A stretch of DNA of 64,000 nt from Marinomonas primoryensis (GTDB taxonomy: Bacteria > Pseudomonadota > Gammaproteobacteria > Pseudomonadales > Marinomonadaceae), in assembly GCF_013372285.1 (NCBI RefSeq), contig NZ_CP054301.1:2473001-2537000 (forward strand). Reading direction: 5' to 3'. Under the pieces are notes generated by a model. That model was given only the letters and a program-made list of their open reading frames with translations. It ran no database searches and was not told where the DNA came from. A program made the position numbers and the translations under genes. Positions 45,326-54,945 of the stretch are shown here, piece by piece (the first letter of the stretch is position 1; each line of letters begins with the position of its first letter).

Positions 45326-46104
45326 AAACCCTGATTATTAGCCTTTTATCCCTTACTTTATTAAATACACACCTTTTTGCTGACGACGGGGAAATCAACA
45401 CGGATACCGCAAGAGCCTATGAGGCCCATCTTGTGACCTTCATGTGGCCGGAAGGCCAATCTAGCGAACAAATTAACTACAAAAATGTGTTATCGACAGG
45501 AAACCTTCTACGACTAACCAAAGGCGAGGAAGACAAATTAAGTACAACCAGCAGCACGCCTGGATCTACCCCCTTTGGCAATATTGAAGAGCGACTTGGC
45601 GGACACGTTAAAATCTTAGCCAACCAACAATGGACGCTGATATTCAACCACCCTGGAGATACCATCAGCAAAACCTTCCATAGCGAGCAAGAGAAAGACG
45701 GCTATCCAGAACTTACTGGCAGCATCTCGGTAAAACTAGGACGATATTTGGAGTCAGACATCCGCTACCAGCATTATTTATTTGATAGCTTCACACAGCC
45801 AAATACCCAAGGACAAAGCGGCAAGGGATCATTTTTTTCGCAAGGGCGAAACACACTTGATACACAGACAGAGTTCAAAGAGTTTGATCCAGCATTGGTA
45901 CTAGCTCTGAATCAACGCAATAAAACAGCCAGTAAAAAAGTGAATTACTTAGATCATCCAACCATTGGTACTTTGCTGTATTTTGAGCCAATTGAACTGG
46001 AAGATGCAATGGACAAAATTGCACTGCTATCGATGATGCCCGAAACTGGGAAAAGCCTGAACTATGATGAATTGCAAAGCACCAACGAGCTGTCTCTTAA
46101 ATAA
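45322..46104 (+). CDS. CsiV family protein
   Basis: A 260-residue exported protein with a signal peptide (cleavage after LFA near residue 20) and family features (YEAHLVTFMWPEG, then LGGHVKILANQQWTLIFNHPG, then SDIRYQHYLFDS). CsiV proteins are periplasmic, first described in Vibrio as needed for growth with non-canonical D-amino acids and peptidoglycan maintenance. The start is TTG at 45322, overlapping the mfd stop as TTGA. Next to mfd as in Vibrio and Shewanella. Confidence 0.75.
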   Translation: MKTLIISLLSLTLLNTHLFADDGEINTDTARAYEAHLVTFMWPEGQSSEQINYKNVLSTGNLLRLTKGEEDKLSTTSSTPGSTPFGNIEERLGGHVKILANQQWTLIFNHPGDTISKTFHSEQEKDGYPELTGSISVKLGRYLESDIRYQHYLFDSFTQPNTQGQSGKGSFFSQGRNTLDTQTEFKEFDPALVLALNQRNKTASKKVNYLDHPTIGTLLYFEPIELEDAMDKIALLSMMPETGKSLNYDELQSTNELSLK

Positions 46105-46126
46105 ACAATAACAATACAAAACACAT

Positions 46127-46165
46127 AAAAAAGGGTGAGATGCAGCGCCGCATATCACCCTTTTT
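46127..46165. terminator. Bidirectional terminator between csiV and sohB
   Basis: AAGGGTGA plus ATGC pairs with GCAT plus TCACCCTT, with A- and T-runs on both sides. Confidence 0.75.
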
Positions 46166-46186
46166 CTATAGCGAGTACGTTATTAA

Positions 46187-47227
46187 TTAATAACCTCGAG
46201 ACTGAGTTAACTTCCCAATCCAAGAAACTGCTTTTTGCTCTAATGCAGAAAAGAATGACAATCCTAAACGCTCCGCCATGCCTTTTGGTTGCTTATAAAC
46301 AACCTGTATCACGTCCGCATTGGCATAATGAGAAACCAAATACGCATCGCTCGTCATCACCACATCAACCAGTTTATTTTCCAATGCTTCCGAACCATAC
46401 CAAGTATCACCGGTCGCAATATCTTCAATGTCTAGCTGAGGTCGCTGGCTGGAGACAAAACGTTTAAACAAACCGTGCGTGTCTTCCAAATCTTGCTTAA
46501 ATTTTTCACGGCCTTCATCTGTATTTTCCCCTAACATGGTTAAGGTTCGCTTATATCGGCCAGCCGTATGGAGTTCAACATCAATCAGACTTTTATCGAG
46601 CAACCTGTGTACATTAGGAATTTGCGCAACCACGCCAATAGAGCCAAGGATAGCAAATGGCGCTGCAATAATTTTGTCGGCAACACACGCCATCATGTAA
46701 CCACCACTTGCCGCGACTTTATCGACGCAAATTGTTAACGGAATATTGGCTTCACGAATACGTTGCAACTGAGAAGCCGCTAGACCATAACCATGCACGA
46801 CACCACCACCACTTTCTAAACGAACCACCACTTCATCTTGTGATTTGGCCACACTTAGGATTGCCGTGATCTCTTCACGCATTGTTTCAACGGCAGAGGC
46901 TTTAATATCCCCATCAAAATCCAATACATAAAGGCGCTTTTTCTCTGCTTCGTCGGTTTTAGGTGATTTTTTCTGTGCCTTTTTCTCTAGCTTCTCCTTT
47001 TTCTTCTTTTCTTTCTCTATGCCCTTGAGTACTTTTTTGTCTAACAGCTGATGATCTAATTCAGCTTTCATTGCGTCATAGCTTTCATTCAACTTGGTAA
47101 CAGATAAGCTACCGGGCTGCGATTTACGCTTACCGCTCGCAATCATCGCTAAAAGAAAACCAATCACCAAAGCGACACTAATTAACTTCAATAAAAAACC
47201 CGCATAATCAGTTAAAAATTCCAACAT
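46187..47227 (-). CDS. sohB: Protease SohB (S49 family)
   Basis: A 346-residue inner-membrane serine peptidase with one N-terminal helix (about 8-27), a charged Lys-rich linker, and the S49 domain: VVRLESGGGVVHGYGLAASQL, then KVAASGGYMMACVADKIIAAP with the catalytic Ser, then GSIGVVAQIPNVHRLL. The order and length match SohB. It is monocistronic and convergent with csiV. Confidence 0.92.
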   Translation of the reverse strand: MLEFLTDYAGFLLKLISVALVIGFLLAMIASGKRKSQPGSLSVTKLNESYDAMKAELDHQLLDKKVLKGIEKEKKKKEKLEKKAQKKSPKTDEAEKKRLYVLDFDGDIKASAVETMREEITAILSVAKSQDEVVVRLESGGGVVHGYGLAASQLQRIREANIPLTICVDKVAASGGYMMACVADKIIAAPFAILGSIGVVAQIPNVHRLLDKSLIDVELHTAGRYKRTLTMLGENTDEGREKFKQDLEDTHGLFKRFVSSQRPQLDIEDIATGDTWYGSEALENKLVDVVMTSDAYLVSHYANADVIQVVYKQPKGMAERLGLSFFSALEQKAVSWIGKLTQSRGY

Positions 47228-47473
47228 TACCTTCCTCTAAATAGTCATAAGCTCTTGAGATAGTGGGGCTATTTTCATCAATAGCAATGCCTATATTTAT
47301 TATTCACTATAGATACTACTTACTATATGTCTTATTATCTGCACACTTTAAATCAGTGTCCCAAATAACAATAAATATAAAAGAACTAACAAGATTTTTT
47401 TACTCACGAACAAGCAGAGAAATCTTGTTATTTTTTTTGCACATTTTCAGTGCCTTCCTAAAAGGAGCAATCA

Positions 47474-48976
47474 ATGAAACCCTCTCTATCACAAGCGTTC
47501 GGAAGGAATTTCCTCGGCGCCTCGCCACTTTGGTATAAACAAATAATCTTAGCTTTTTTGATTATCAACCCTATTGTTTTAGTTGTATTAGGGCCATTCG
47601 TTGCAGGCTGGCTATTAATTATTGAGTTTATTTTTACATTGGCAATGGCTCTAAAATGCTACCCATTGCAACCTGGAGGTTTACTTGCCATTGAAGCTGT
47701 TGTGCTTGGCCTCACCACACCCGAGGGCGTTTATACTGAAGTATCACATAACATTGAAGTTATCTTGTTGTTGATGTTCATGGTCGCTGGCATTTACTTC
47801 ATGAAAGATATGCTACTGTTTATTTTTAATAAACTCTTAGTAAAAGTAAAATCCAAAGTCGTCATATCGTTAATTTTTAGCTTTTCTGCCGCCCTACTCT
47901 CTGCCTTTTTAGACGCGTTAACAGTCACGGCCGTTCTTATCAGCGTTGGTGTCGGGTTTTACTCGGTTTATCACAAAGCGGCCTCAGGTCAAAGTTCTAA
48001 TAAAGCCCATGATCATGGCAAAGATGACTCCATTCTTCCGGTCAATAATGAAGACTTGAACGAGTTCCGTTCATTTCTACGAGACTTATTAATGCACGGC
48101 GCCGTCGGTACTGCTCTCGGGGGCGTATCAACCCTAGTAGGCGAACCACAAAACCTACTGATTGCCAAAGTCGCTGGCTGGGACTTTATCGAGTTCTTCC
48201 TGTATGTCGCTCCTGTCTCTATGCCTGTTTTAGTCTGTGGTTTATTAACGGTTGTTGTATTAGAAAAAACAGCCTGGTTTGACTACGGTGCGCAGTTGCC
48301 TGACACCGTTCGAGATATTCTGAACAATTTCGAGAAAGAAGAAAGTCAAAAACATACTAATAAAACGAAAGCACAACTTATTGTCCAAGGTGTTGTCGCT
48401 ATCATTCTAGTGCTATCCCTCGCCTTTCATGTTGCAGAAGTCGGCTTAGTTGGTTTAATGGTCATTGTCCTATTAACGTCATTCAATGGCATTATTGAGG
48501 AACACCGCATTGGTCATGCTTTTGTAGAGTCGCTGCCTTTTACCGCTCTATTGGTGGTGTTTTTTACTATTGTATCCGTTATCCACTCTCAACATTTGTT
48601 CCAGCCAGTGATTGATGTGGTACTAAATATGCCAACAGATCGCCAGCCCATCATGCTGTTTATCGCCAATGGTTTGCTCTCGGCAATCAGTGATAACGTC
48701 TTTGTCGCCACTGTCTATATTAATGAAATTAAAGCGGCATTGGATGCTGGCACCATCACTCGCGAGCACTTTGATACGTTAGCAATTGCTGTTAATACAG
48801 GCACAAACCTTCCAAGTGTTGCCACTCCCAATGGCCAAGCAGCATTCCTATTTCTATTAACATCAGCGATTGCGCCACTACTACGCCTGTCTTACGGTAA
48901 AATGGTTTGGATGGCTCTGCCTTACACTATCGTACTGAGTATCGTCGGTGGCCTTTGCGTCGCTTACTTACTGTAG
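47474..48976 (+). CDS. nhaB: Na+/H+ antiporter NhaB
   Basis: A 500-residue inner-membrane antiporter with about twelve helices, removing Na+ using the proton gradient. Typical NhaB segments: [19 protein letters not shown] at the start, [20 protein letters not shown] in the middle and [20 protein letters not shown] near the end. ATG 47474 has AAAGGAG upstream. In this bacterium it complements the Na+-pumping NQR. Monocistronic, with a terminator after it. Confidence 0.95.
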   Translation: MKPSLSQAFGRNFLGASPLWYKQIILAFLIINPIVLVVLGPFVAGWLLIIEFIFTLAMALKCYPLQPGGLLAIEAVVLGLTTPEGVYTEVSHNIEVILLLMFMVAGIYFMKDMLLFIFNKLLVKVKSKVVISLIFSFSAALLSAFLDALTVTAVLISVGVGFYSVYHKAASGQSSNKAHDHGKDDSILPVNNEDLNEFRSFLRDLLMHGAVGTALGGVSTLVGEPQNLLIAKVAGWDFIEFFLYVAPVSMPVLVCGLLTVVVLEKTAWFDYGAQLPDTVRDILNNFEKEESQKHTNKTKAQLIVQGVVAIILVLSLAFHVAEVGLVGLMVIVLLTSFNGIIEEHRIGHAFVESLPFTALLVVFFTIVSVIHSQHLFQPVIDVVLNMPTDRQPIMLFIANGLLSAISDNVFVATVYINEIKAALDAGTITREHFDTLAIAVNTGTNLPSVATPNGQAAFLFLLTSAIAPLLRLSYGKMVWMALPYTIVLSIVGGLCVAYLL

Positions 48977-49000
48977 ATATTCTGCGGTGCATAAAATAAC

Positions 49001-49032
49001 AAAAAAGCCCTCTTCAGTTTGAGGGCTTTTTT
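49001..49032. terminator. Bidirectional terminator between nhaB and dnaQ
   Basis: AAGCCCTC pairs with GAGGGCTT, with A- and T-runs on both sides. Confidence 0.85.
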
Positions 49033-49060
49033 ATTTCTACACATTCAAAAAAAAGTAGAA

Positions 49061-49774
49061 TTAATGCTTAATTCGCCATAAAGACTGACCTGATTTTTTA
49101 TCAATTAAATCCAGTCGCTCTTCATGCGCCTTTAATTCATCTTCGCTGGCTCGAATAATTTTCAATGCGGGCCGATCTGGAGAAAAACGTCGAATTTCGC
49201 CCAATTCACCCTCTTGCTTAGAATCCGAATCTGAATTATTCGCCAATCCTAAACTGGTTTGTCCACCCGTCATCAATAAGTACACGTCAGCAAGAATCTC
49301 AGCGTCTAAGAGCGCTCCATGCAATTCTCGATGAGAGTTATCAATGCCATAACGTCGACACAAAATATTCAGATTGTTTTTCTGGCCCGGGTGTTTCTTT
49401 CGAGCATAAACCAAACTATCAAAAACACCACACACCTCAGCCGTTTTAGGATAACCGCCCACACGAGCAAATTCATGATCCATAAAGCCAATATCAAACG
49501 GGGCATTGTGAATAATAAGCTCAGCACCCTTTATAAACTCAAAAAACTCTTTCGCAATTTCATGAAAGCGTGGTTTGTCTGCAAGGTATTCATTACTGAT
49601 TCCATGGACACGAAAGGCTTCTTCTTCCACTTCTCGATCGGGATTGATATACACATGAAAATGCCGCTTAGTTAGCTTACGACCAATCATTTCTACGCAA
49701 CCGATCTCGATGATTCGGTGGCCTTGCTTAGGATCAATACCGGTTGTTTCTGTATCTAGAATAACCTGCCTCAT
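49061..49774 (-). CDS. dnaQ: DNA polymerase III epsilon subunit (proofreading exonuclease)
   Basis: A 237-residue DEDDh exonuclease: Asp7 and Glu9 in [23 protein letters not shown] (third Asp), and [15 protein letters not shown] with the His and last Asp. The C-terminal tail, which binds the alpha subunit, is present. The start overlaps the rnhA stop by four bases, so rnhA-dnaQ are co-translated; many relatives have them divergent or adjacent. Confidence 0.96.
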   Translation of the reverse strand: MRQVILDTETTGIDPKQGHRIIEIGCVEMIGRKLTKRHFHVYINPDREVEEEAFRVHGISNEYLADKPRFHEIAKEFFEFIKGAELIIHNAPFDIGFMDHEFARVGGYPKTAEVCGVFDSLVYARKKHPGQKNNLNILCRRYGIDNSHRELHGALLDAEILADVYLLMTGGQTSLGLANNSDSDSKQEGELGEIRRFSPDRPALKIIRASEDELKAHEERLDLIDKKSGQSLWRIKH

Positions 49775-50214
49775 GATGCGGCCCTTAGCTCTTCAATCCC
49801 TTGATTAGCCAATTGATCAGCAATTTCATTGCCTTCGATACCTGCATGACCCTTTACCCACTTCCAGGTTACATCGTGACGCTGACACTGTTCATCCAAC
49901 GCCTGCCATAAGTCTTTATTTTTGACGGGCTGTTTTGAGGACGTCATCCAGCCTTTTCGTTTCCAGCCAGCCAGCCATTCTGTAATGCCTTTTTGAACAT
50001 AAGACGAATCGGTATACAGTGTCACGGTGCATTTTTCCTTTAATGCCCGAAGCCCTTCTATTGCGCCTGATAACTCCATCCGATTATTCGTTGTATCATG
50101 CTCGCCACCACAAAGGTGTTTTTCATGTTCTCCGAAGGTAAGCCAAGCTCCCCAACCACCGATCCCTGGATTGCCCTTGCAAGCACCATCTGTGTACATC
50201 TCTACCTTTTTCAC
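49771..50214 (-). CDS. rnhA: Ribonuclease HI
   Basis: A 147-residue RNase H degrading RNA in RNA:DNA hybrids. The four acidic residues are present: Asp9 ([12 protein letters not shown]), Glu in [11 protein letters not shown], Asp in [11 protein letters not shown], Asp in GNEIADQLA. The start is taken as GTG 50214, overlapping the upstream methyltransferase stop as GTGA; the longer frame to 50277 lies within that gene and is rejected. Followed by dnaQ with four-base overlap. Confidence 0.95.
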   Translation of the reverse strand: MKKVEMYTDGACKGNPGIGGWGAWLTFGEHEKHLCGGEHDTTNNRMELSGAIEGLRALKEKCTVTLYTDSSYVQKGITEWLAGWKRKGWMTSSKQPVKNKDLWQALDEQCQRHDVTWKWVKGHAGIEGNEIADQLANQGIEELRAAS

Positions 50215-50951
50215 TCTTTCATCTCTTTTGCGGTTGGTTTTGTTAAGGGGGGCACTCGAACACGAGCACCCGACCATCGAGGTTTTAAGGGTATATAACG
50301 CTTTTCCTGCTTTGTTGCCGTCATGACATAAACGCCACTAAAAGGCAGTTTAAGAGGACTCAATATTTTATCGATCCAGCTAAAGCGCGACCGCCACTTG
50401 CCACTTTGCAATGGCGGTTCATAATGAATAAAACGTTTTGTCTCCAAGGTCAAGCCAGCTACTTTCAACCAATCTTCTAAACGTTGATGGGCAATAAAGC
50501 GGCCACACCAAGGCGCTTTTACACGTTTTGAAAACAGTCGGCAAAATCCCCATAAGCCCCAAGGATTAAAACCAATAATAATTAATTTACCGCTCGGCAA
50601 TAAAGTTCTTGCTGCTTCCCGTAAATCATCATGAGGCGTGGCTGAAGTATCTAATGCATGATGAAAAACATGAACGTCAACGCCATCTGCCTCAAAAGGC
50701 AATTCACAGGCTCTAGCCACAATAGTATTATCGGGGGCACCAAATTCTAGAACAGGCGCAATTAAAATACTCTCGCGTAAGCGGTGATTCTTTAAAGAGA
50801 AGTCCTTAAGAGGTGATTGCGTGACTAAATAGTAACCCACCGAGGAGTCGAGCTCAGAGGCAACCTCATCCAGCTCTAATTGCAACAGATTATGGCCTAG
50901 GTTACTTTTGTACCAATTTTGAAAAAATTGTCTTGATTGATCATTCAACAT
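50211..50951 (-). CDS. Class I SAM-dependent methyltransferase (YafS-like)
   Basis: A 246-residue protein of the Methyltransf_11 type seen between gloB and rnhA in many gammaproteobacteria (YafS in E. coli). Visible motifs are [33 protein letters not shown] and [15 protein letters not shown], covering motifs post-I to IV; a canonical Gly-rich motif I is poor. The substrate is unknown. It starts an operon with rnhA and dnaQ and is divergent from gloB, with 98 bases between. Confidence 0.75.
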   Translation of the reverse strand: MLNDQSRQFFQNWYKSNLGHNLLQLELDEVASELDSSVGYYLVTQSPLKDFSLKNHRLRESILIAPVLEFGAPDNTIVARACELPFEADGVDVHVFHHALDTSATPHDDLREAARTLLPSGKLIIIGFNPWGLWGFCRLFSKRVKAPWCGRFIAHQRLEDWLKVAGLTLETKRFIHYEPPLQSGKWRSRFSWIDKILSPLKLPFSGVYVMTATKQEKRYIPLKPRWSGARVRVPPLTKPTAKEMKE

Positions 50952-51049
50952 ACAATGAATTCTCTATTTAAAACGGCATGACAGTGCATTTCTTCTTCTT
51001 ATAAACACGTCATATGAAATATAACAATCTCTATTAAAGTAGACAAATT

Positions 51050-51823
51050 ATGACCATCTTTCCGCTTCCAGCATTCCAAGACAATTATATCTGGATAATC
51101 CAAGATAAAGATAGTTCACAAGTTTGGGTTGTCGACCCCGGTTCGGCCGACGTGGTTTTGAACTATTGCAACGCACACGAGAAAAAAATAGCCGGCATTT
51201 TAATTACTCACCACCACAAGGATCATACTGGTGGCGTAGCAGAACTCAAGCATCACGCGAAATGCACGGTTTATGGCCCTAAACACCTAAAGGAGCTGGT
51301 GACTCATCCTGTCAGTGATGGAGATACTATTTCTGTTTTTTCACAGATATTTCAGGTAGTAGCGACACCAGGCCATACGCTAGACCATTTATGCTATTTT
51401 TCAGAGCAGAATCCCCCCGTACTGTTTAGTGGCGACACCTTATTCAAAGGCGGCTGCGGGCGCATCATGGAAGGAACCCATAAACAAATGCTGGAGGCTA
51501 TGACAAAAATCTCATCGCTACCTGATAGTACCCTAATTTATTGTACACACGAATACACATTGGCCAACTATCGTTTTGCCCTATCGTTAGAGCCTAAAAA
51601 TAATGCGCTCATAGAAAGCAACAATGCAAGCCAAGCACAACGTTCCGATAACCAACCTACATTGCCCACAACATTGAGCTTAGAGAAAAAAACTAACCCT
51701 TTTTTGAGAAGCCATAATGAAGCACTTAAAAATCAAGCAGCTCAACAACTTAATGAAAATCCAGCCAACAATTCTATTGCTTCTTTTAGTCAAGTAAGGC
51801 GTGCCAAAGATAGTTTTAGTTGA
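51050..51823 (+). CDS. gloB: Hydroxyacylglutathione hydrolase (glyoxalase II)
   Basis: Second step of methylglyoxal detoxification: hydrolyses S-lactoylglutathione. The 257-residue metallo-beta-lactamase fold has THHHKDHTGG (53-62), the metal-binding motif, a later GHTLDHLCYF, and a C-terminal HAGH-type region with FALSLEPKNNALIESN. Divergent from the yafS-rnhA-dnaQ operon, a common context for gloB. Confidence 0.95.
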   Translation: MTIFPLPAFQDNYIWIIQDKDSSQVWVVDPGSADVVLNYCNAHEKKIAGILITHHHKDHTGGVAELKHHAKCTVYGPKHLKELVTHPVSDGDTISVFSQIFQVVATPGHTLDHLCYFSEQNPPVLFSGDTLFKGGCGRIMEGTHKQMLEAMTKISSLPDSTLIYCTHEYTLANYRFALSLEPKNNALIESNNASQAQRSDNQPTLPTTLSLEKKTNPFLRSHNEALKNQAAQQLNENPANNSIASFSQVRRAKDSFS

Positions 51824-51877
51824 CCTCTATCGCCACACCCTTAAAATGTCCAAACTTTATTCAATTTTGTGACCTTC

Positions 51878-53527
51878 ATGACATATAAATTTTTCTGGGT
51901 TTGCCTTGTTAGCCTAACCCTAAGTGCCTGCCAAACCGCCTCTAAAATCGAGAGGAACAACGCATCTGCGGATCTTCTAGAACCAGCAGAAGAGGCTGAT
52001 ATAGTAGAAGCTGATACCGAAAAGCTCGGTTTCATCGACACCGTTCCTCCCGTCAACGCAACAGCAGAAACGCCCGACGAGGAACCTATTGAGCCCGTCA
52101 TTGCGACAAGTAAGCCAAGAATACCAGACGATCTTTGGGATAGAATCCGAGCTGGATATCAGATGAATATTGACTTAGATCGCCCTAGATTATCATCTCA
52201 ATTACGTTGGTTTAGCTCTCACCCATCTTATCTAGATAGAGTATCAAAACGTGGTGAACGCTATTTGTATTATATCGTCGATGAATTAGAAAAAGCGGGC
52301 ATACCAACAGAGATTGCTCTGCTTCCGATTGTAGAGAGCGGCTTTGATCCTTTTGGATACAGCCATGGTCGCGCCTCTGGACCTTGGCAGTTTATTCCAT
52401 CAACGGGCCAAATGTATGGCTTGGATCAAACGTGGTGGTATGACGGCCGAAGAGACATAATAGGCTCAACCCAAGCCGCCATAGCTTACCTTACTCGCTT
52501 GCACAAAATGTTTGATGGAGACTGGCTGCATGCACTTGCTTCGTACAACTCTGGCGAAGGTACCGTACGCAGAGCCATTAGAAAGAACCAAAAAGCAGGA
52601 AAGCCAACGGACTTTTGGTCTCTAGACCTTCCTAGAGAAACTCGTGCTTACGTTCCAAAGCTTATCGCTCTAGCAAAAATCATTAAAAATCCAGAAAAAT
52701 ACAATTATTCTACGTATTTTATCCCAAACAAGCCTTATTTCGATGTCGTCAACATTGGCGGACAACTCGATCTAGCGCAAGCGGCTGAAATGGCAGGAGT
52801 CAGTATCGATGAAGTGTATCTATTAAACCCAGGTTTCAATCAATGGGCCACTTCCCCAGATGGTCCTCACAGACTTCTTATGCCTATCAGCAAAGCTAAG
52901 CAATTTAGAACCAAACTGGCCGAAATACCCAATAAAGAACGTGTCACATGGGTTCGCTATACGGTAGAGGCTGGTGATAATTTATTATTGGTTGCGAAAC
53001 AGCACAACACTACCGTAAACGTTCTACAGAACGTCAACAAAATATCTTCAACCATGATCCGCGTCGGCCAAGAATTGATGATCCCTGTTGCTGGTAATAA
53101 AATAGAAAGCTACACATTAAGCTCTCATCAGCGCCTATTGGCCAAACAGTCACGCGCGCCAAATCGAAATCGAATTAAAATAAACTATACTGTCAATTCT
53201 GGTGATAGCTTATGGCTGATTTCAAACAAATACGACACAGACAGCAAAACACTCGCTCGCTGGAACAACATGGGGCTTGGCGACCCTCTCATGCCTGGGA
53301 AGAAACTTGTTGTTTGGCTCGAACCTAAACAGTCAGAACAAAGCACACGCAGTGTAATGAAAAAAGTAGTCTATACGATTCGCTCTGGTGACTCTTTAGC
53401 CTTAGTTGCCAACAAATTCAAAGTGTCTATCAATGATATTCGAGACTGGAATCCTAACGTGGGCAGCAAAAAATACGTTCAACCTGGAGATACGGTAACG
53501 TTATTGGTTAATGTCGTGGGTGGCTAA
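51878..53527 (+). CDS. mltD: Membrane-bound lytic murein transglycosylase D
   Basis: Outer-membrane lipoprotein that cleaves peptidoglycan glycan strands. The lipobox LSAC has Cys 18 (counting from ATG 51878; an in-frame GTG lies at 51869). The catalytic domain has ALLPIVESGFDPFGYSHG with the acidic catalytic Glu, and SGPWQFIPSTGQMYGL. Three clear LysM domains follow (VEAGDNLLLVAKQHNTT, VNSGDSLWLISNKYDTD, IRSGDSLALVANKFKVS), each about 44 residues, and a fourth weaker one precedes them. Length 549 residues. Confidence 0.93.
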   Translation: MTYKFFWVCLVSLTLSACQTASKIERNNASADLLEPAEEADIVEADTEKLGFIDTVPPVNATAETPDEEPIEPVIATSKPRIPDDLWDRIRAGYQMNIDLDRPRLSSQLRWFSSHPSYLDRVSKRGERYLYYIVDELEKAGIPTEIALLPIVESGFDPFGYSHGRASGPWQFIPSTGQMYGLDQTWWYDGRRDIIGSTQAAIAYLTRLHKMFDGDWLHALASYNSGEGTVRRAIRKNQKAGKPTDFWSLDLPRETRAYVPKLIALAKIIKNPEKYNYSTYFIPNKPYFDVVNIGGQLDLAQAAEMAGVSIDEVYLLNPGFNQWATSPDGPHRLLMPISKAKQFRTKLAEIPNKERVTWVRYTVEAGDNLLLVAKQHNTTVNVLQNVNKISSTMIRVGQELMIPVAGNKIESYTLSSHQRLLAKQSRAPNRNRIKINYTVNSGDSLWLISNKYDTDSKTLARWNNMGLGDPLMPGKKLVVWLEPKQSEQSTRSVMKKVVYTIRSGDSLALVANKFKVSINDIRDWNPNVGSKKYVQPGDTVTLLVNVVGG

Positions 53528-53555
53528 CCATCGGTTATCAATAAAAACACCGCAT

Positions 53556-53586
53556 AAAAAAGGGCTGATTAAATCAGCCCTTTTTT
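53556..53586. terminator. Bidirectional terminator between mltD and ppnP
   Basis: AAAAAAGGGCTGATT pairs with AATCAGCCCTTTTTT, so it can serve both strands. Confidence 0.85.
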
Positions 53587-53603
53587 AGCGTCAATCAAAT
53601 ACA

Positions 53604-53894
53604 TTATTCATAACGACAAAGATAAGCCGTCGTCTCTTCCACTTTAACGTTGAAAGACTGATTCGCTTCAACAATAAACGTATCGCCTTTGAGAAAGGTA
53701 TCCCAGGTATCTGAAGCCGGTAACTTAACCGTCAAAACGCCAGATACGACTGTCATGTATTCTCTTTGGCTCGTGCCAAATTCATACTCTCCAATTGCCA
53801 TCACGCCAACGGTGGATGTGCCTTCTTTATTGTCCAACGCAATGGATTTCACTTGATCATTAAAATAGCTATTTACTGTTAATACTGCGCTCAT
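53604..53894 (-). CDS. ppnP: Pyrimidine/purine nucleoside phosphorylase PpnP
   Basis: A 96-residue cupin-fold enzyme (old DUF1255, YaiE) that phosphorolyses nucleosides. The match is clear: [49 protein letters not shown] and [19 protein letters not shown] 53894 is chosen; a two-residue longer start exists. Convergent with mltD. Confidence 0.9.
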   Translation of the reverse strand: MSAVLTVNSYFNDQVKSIALDNKEGTSTVGVMAIGEYEFGTSQREYMTVVSGVLTVKLPASDTWDTFLKGDTFIVEANQSFNVKVEETTAYLCRYE

Positions 53895-53949
53895 ATTCAA
53901 ACTCTCATTTACATTTTAAATTTTTCTGTCACCGATCAATAAAAACACC

Positions 53950-54846
53950 TTAGGTATTTTTATTGCCCACCATTTCTTCAATAATCCATTCTTTAAATGC
54001 CGACATCGCAGATGTGACTGAGCGACGCTTCTCATAAACCAAGTAAAAAGATCGATTAGTAATCAAATGCTGATTAAACAAGACTTTCAAAGCGCCCGAT
54101 TCAATCTCTGGCATAATTAATTCAGGATCGGTTAACGAAATACCCAACCCTTGAGCCGCTGCGCCTGCCGTTAGAGAACCACTAGAAAACATCAAACCAC
54201 GACGAAAGAGCTTCGGATCTAGGTCGTGCTGCTGCAACCAATCATGCCACTCGTCTTTTCGCTTCGTCACATGCAAAAGAGGGTAAAAACGCATATCTTC
54301 TGGGGTGTTAATAGGTTGATCGGCTTTAATTAATTTAGGATTACACACAGGCGCCAATCGGGCTGGTCGCAAATAATACGTCTCGACATCTTCCCAATCA
54401 CCACTACCAAAATAAACCGCCATATCTATGTCATTGGCAGAAAAATCAATCAAACCAGTGGATGAACTAATTTCAATCTGAATATCGGGATAACGATCTT
54501 GAAAACGCTGCATTCTTGGCATTAGCCAACGCGTAAGAAAAGCGGGGGCGACGGCTAATCGAAGTGAGCCAGTTTTTTGCTGACTTTTTAATTCAGACGT
54601 CGCATTTTCCAACTGCTCAAAAATACTTTTGATTGGCTTTAAGTAAGATTCCCCAGCTTCCGTTAATATTACTTTGCGCTTAGTCCGTCGAAATAATTCA
54701 AGACCTAGAAAACTCTCTAAGCCTTTAATTTGATGACTAATTGCCGAAGGTGTAACAGACAATTCCTTGGCTGCTTTATTGAAGCTGCCATGACGGGCAG
54801 CGGATTCAAAACACCTCAGTGAATTTAATGGGGGTAAACGATTAAT
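53950..54846 (-). CDS. LysR-family regulator (GcvA-like) with no ordinary start codon
   Basis: A LysR-type transcription factor. The full HTH needs the residues RLPPLNSLRCFESAARHGS before the first ATG, so the ATG at 54762 is too late and would cut the helix. Reading back in frame, the only codon that fits is ATT at 54846, eight bases after GGAG, giving 298 residues, the normal length; an in-frame TAA lies a few codons further upstream. An ATG at 54854 exists in another frame, so a one- or two-base shift is the alternative. The substrate domain (GSLRLAVAPAFLTRWLMPRM) is complete. Effector unknown. Confidence 0.7.
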   Translation of the reverse strand: MNRLPPLNSLRCFESAARHGSFNKAAKELSVTPSAISHQIKGLESFLGLELFRRTKRKVILTEAGESYLKPIKSIFEQLENATSELKSQQKTGSLRLAVAPAFLTRWLMPRMQRFQDRYPDIQIEISSSTGLIDFSANDIDMAVYFGSGDWEDVETYYLRPARLAPVCNPKLIKADQPINTPEDMRFYPLLHVTKRKDEWHDWLQQHDLDPKLFRRGLMFSSGSLTAGAAAQGLGISLTDPELIMPEIESGALKVLFNQHLITNRSFYLVYEKRRSVTSAMSAFKEWIIEEMVGNKNT

Positions 54847-54945
54847 AAGCTCATCTCCAATAGATAAGAAAGATTAACCAATAGCGTGAATGCGGCTCAT
54901 CTGTCAATCAATAAACACAAACGCTCTAAACAAGTGACTAAACGA

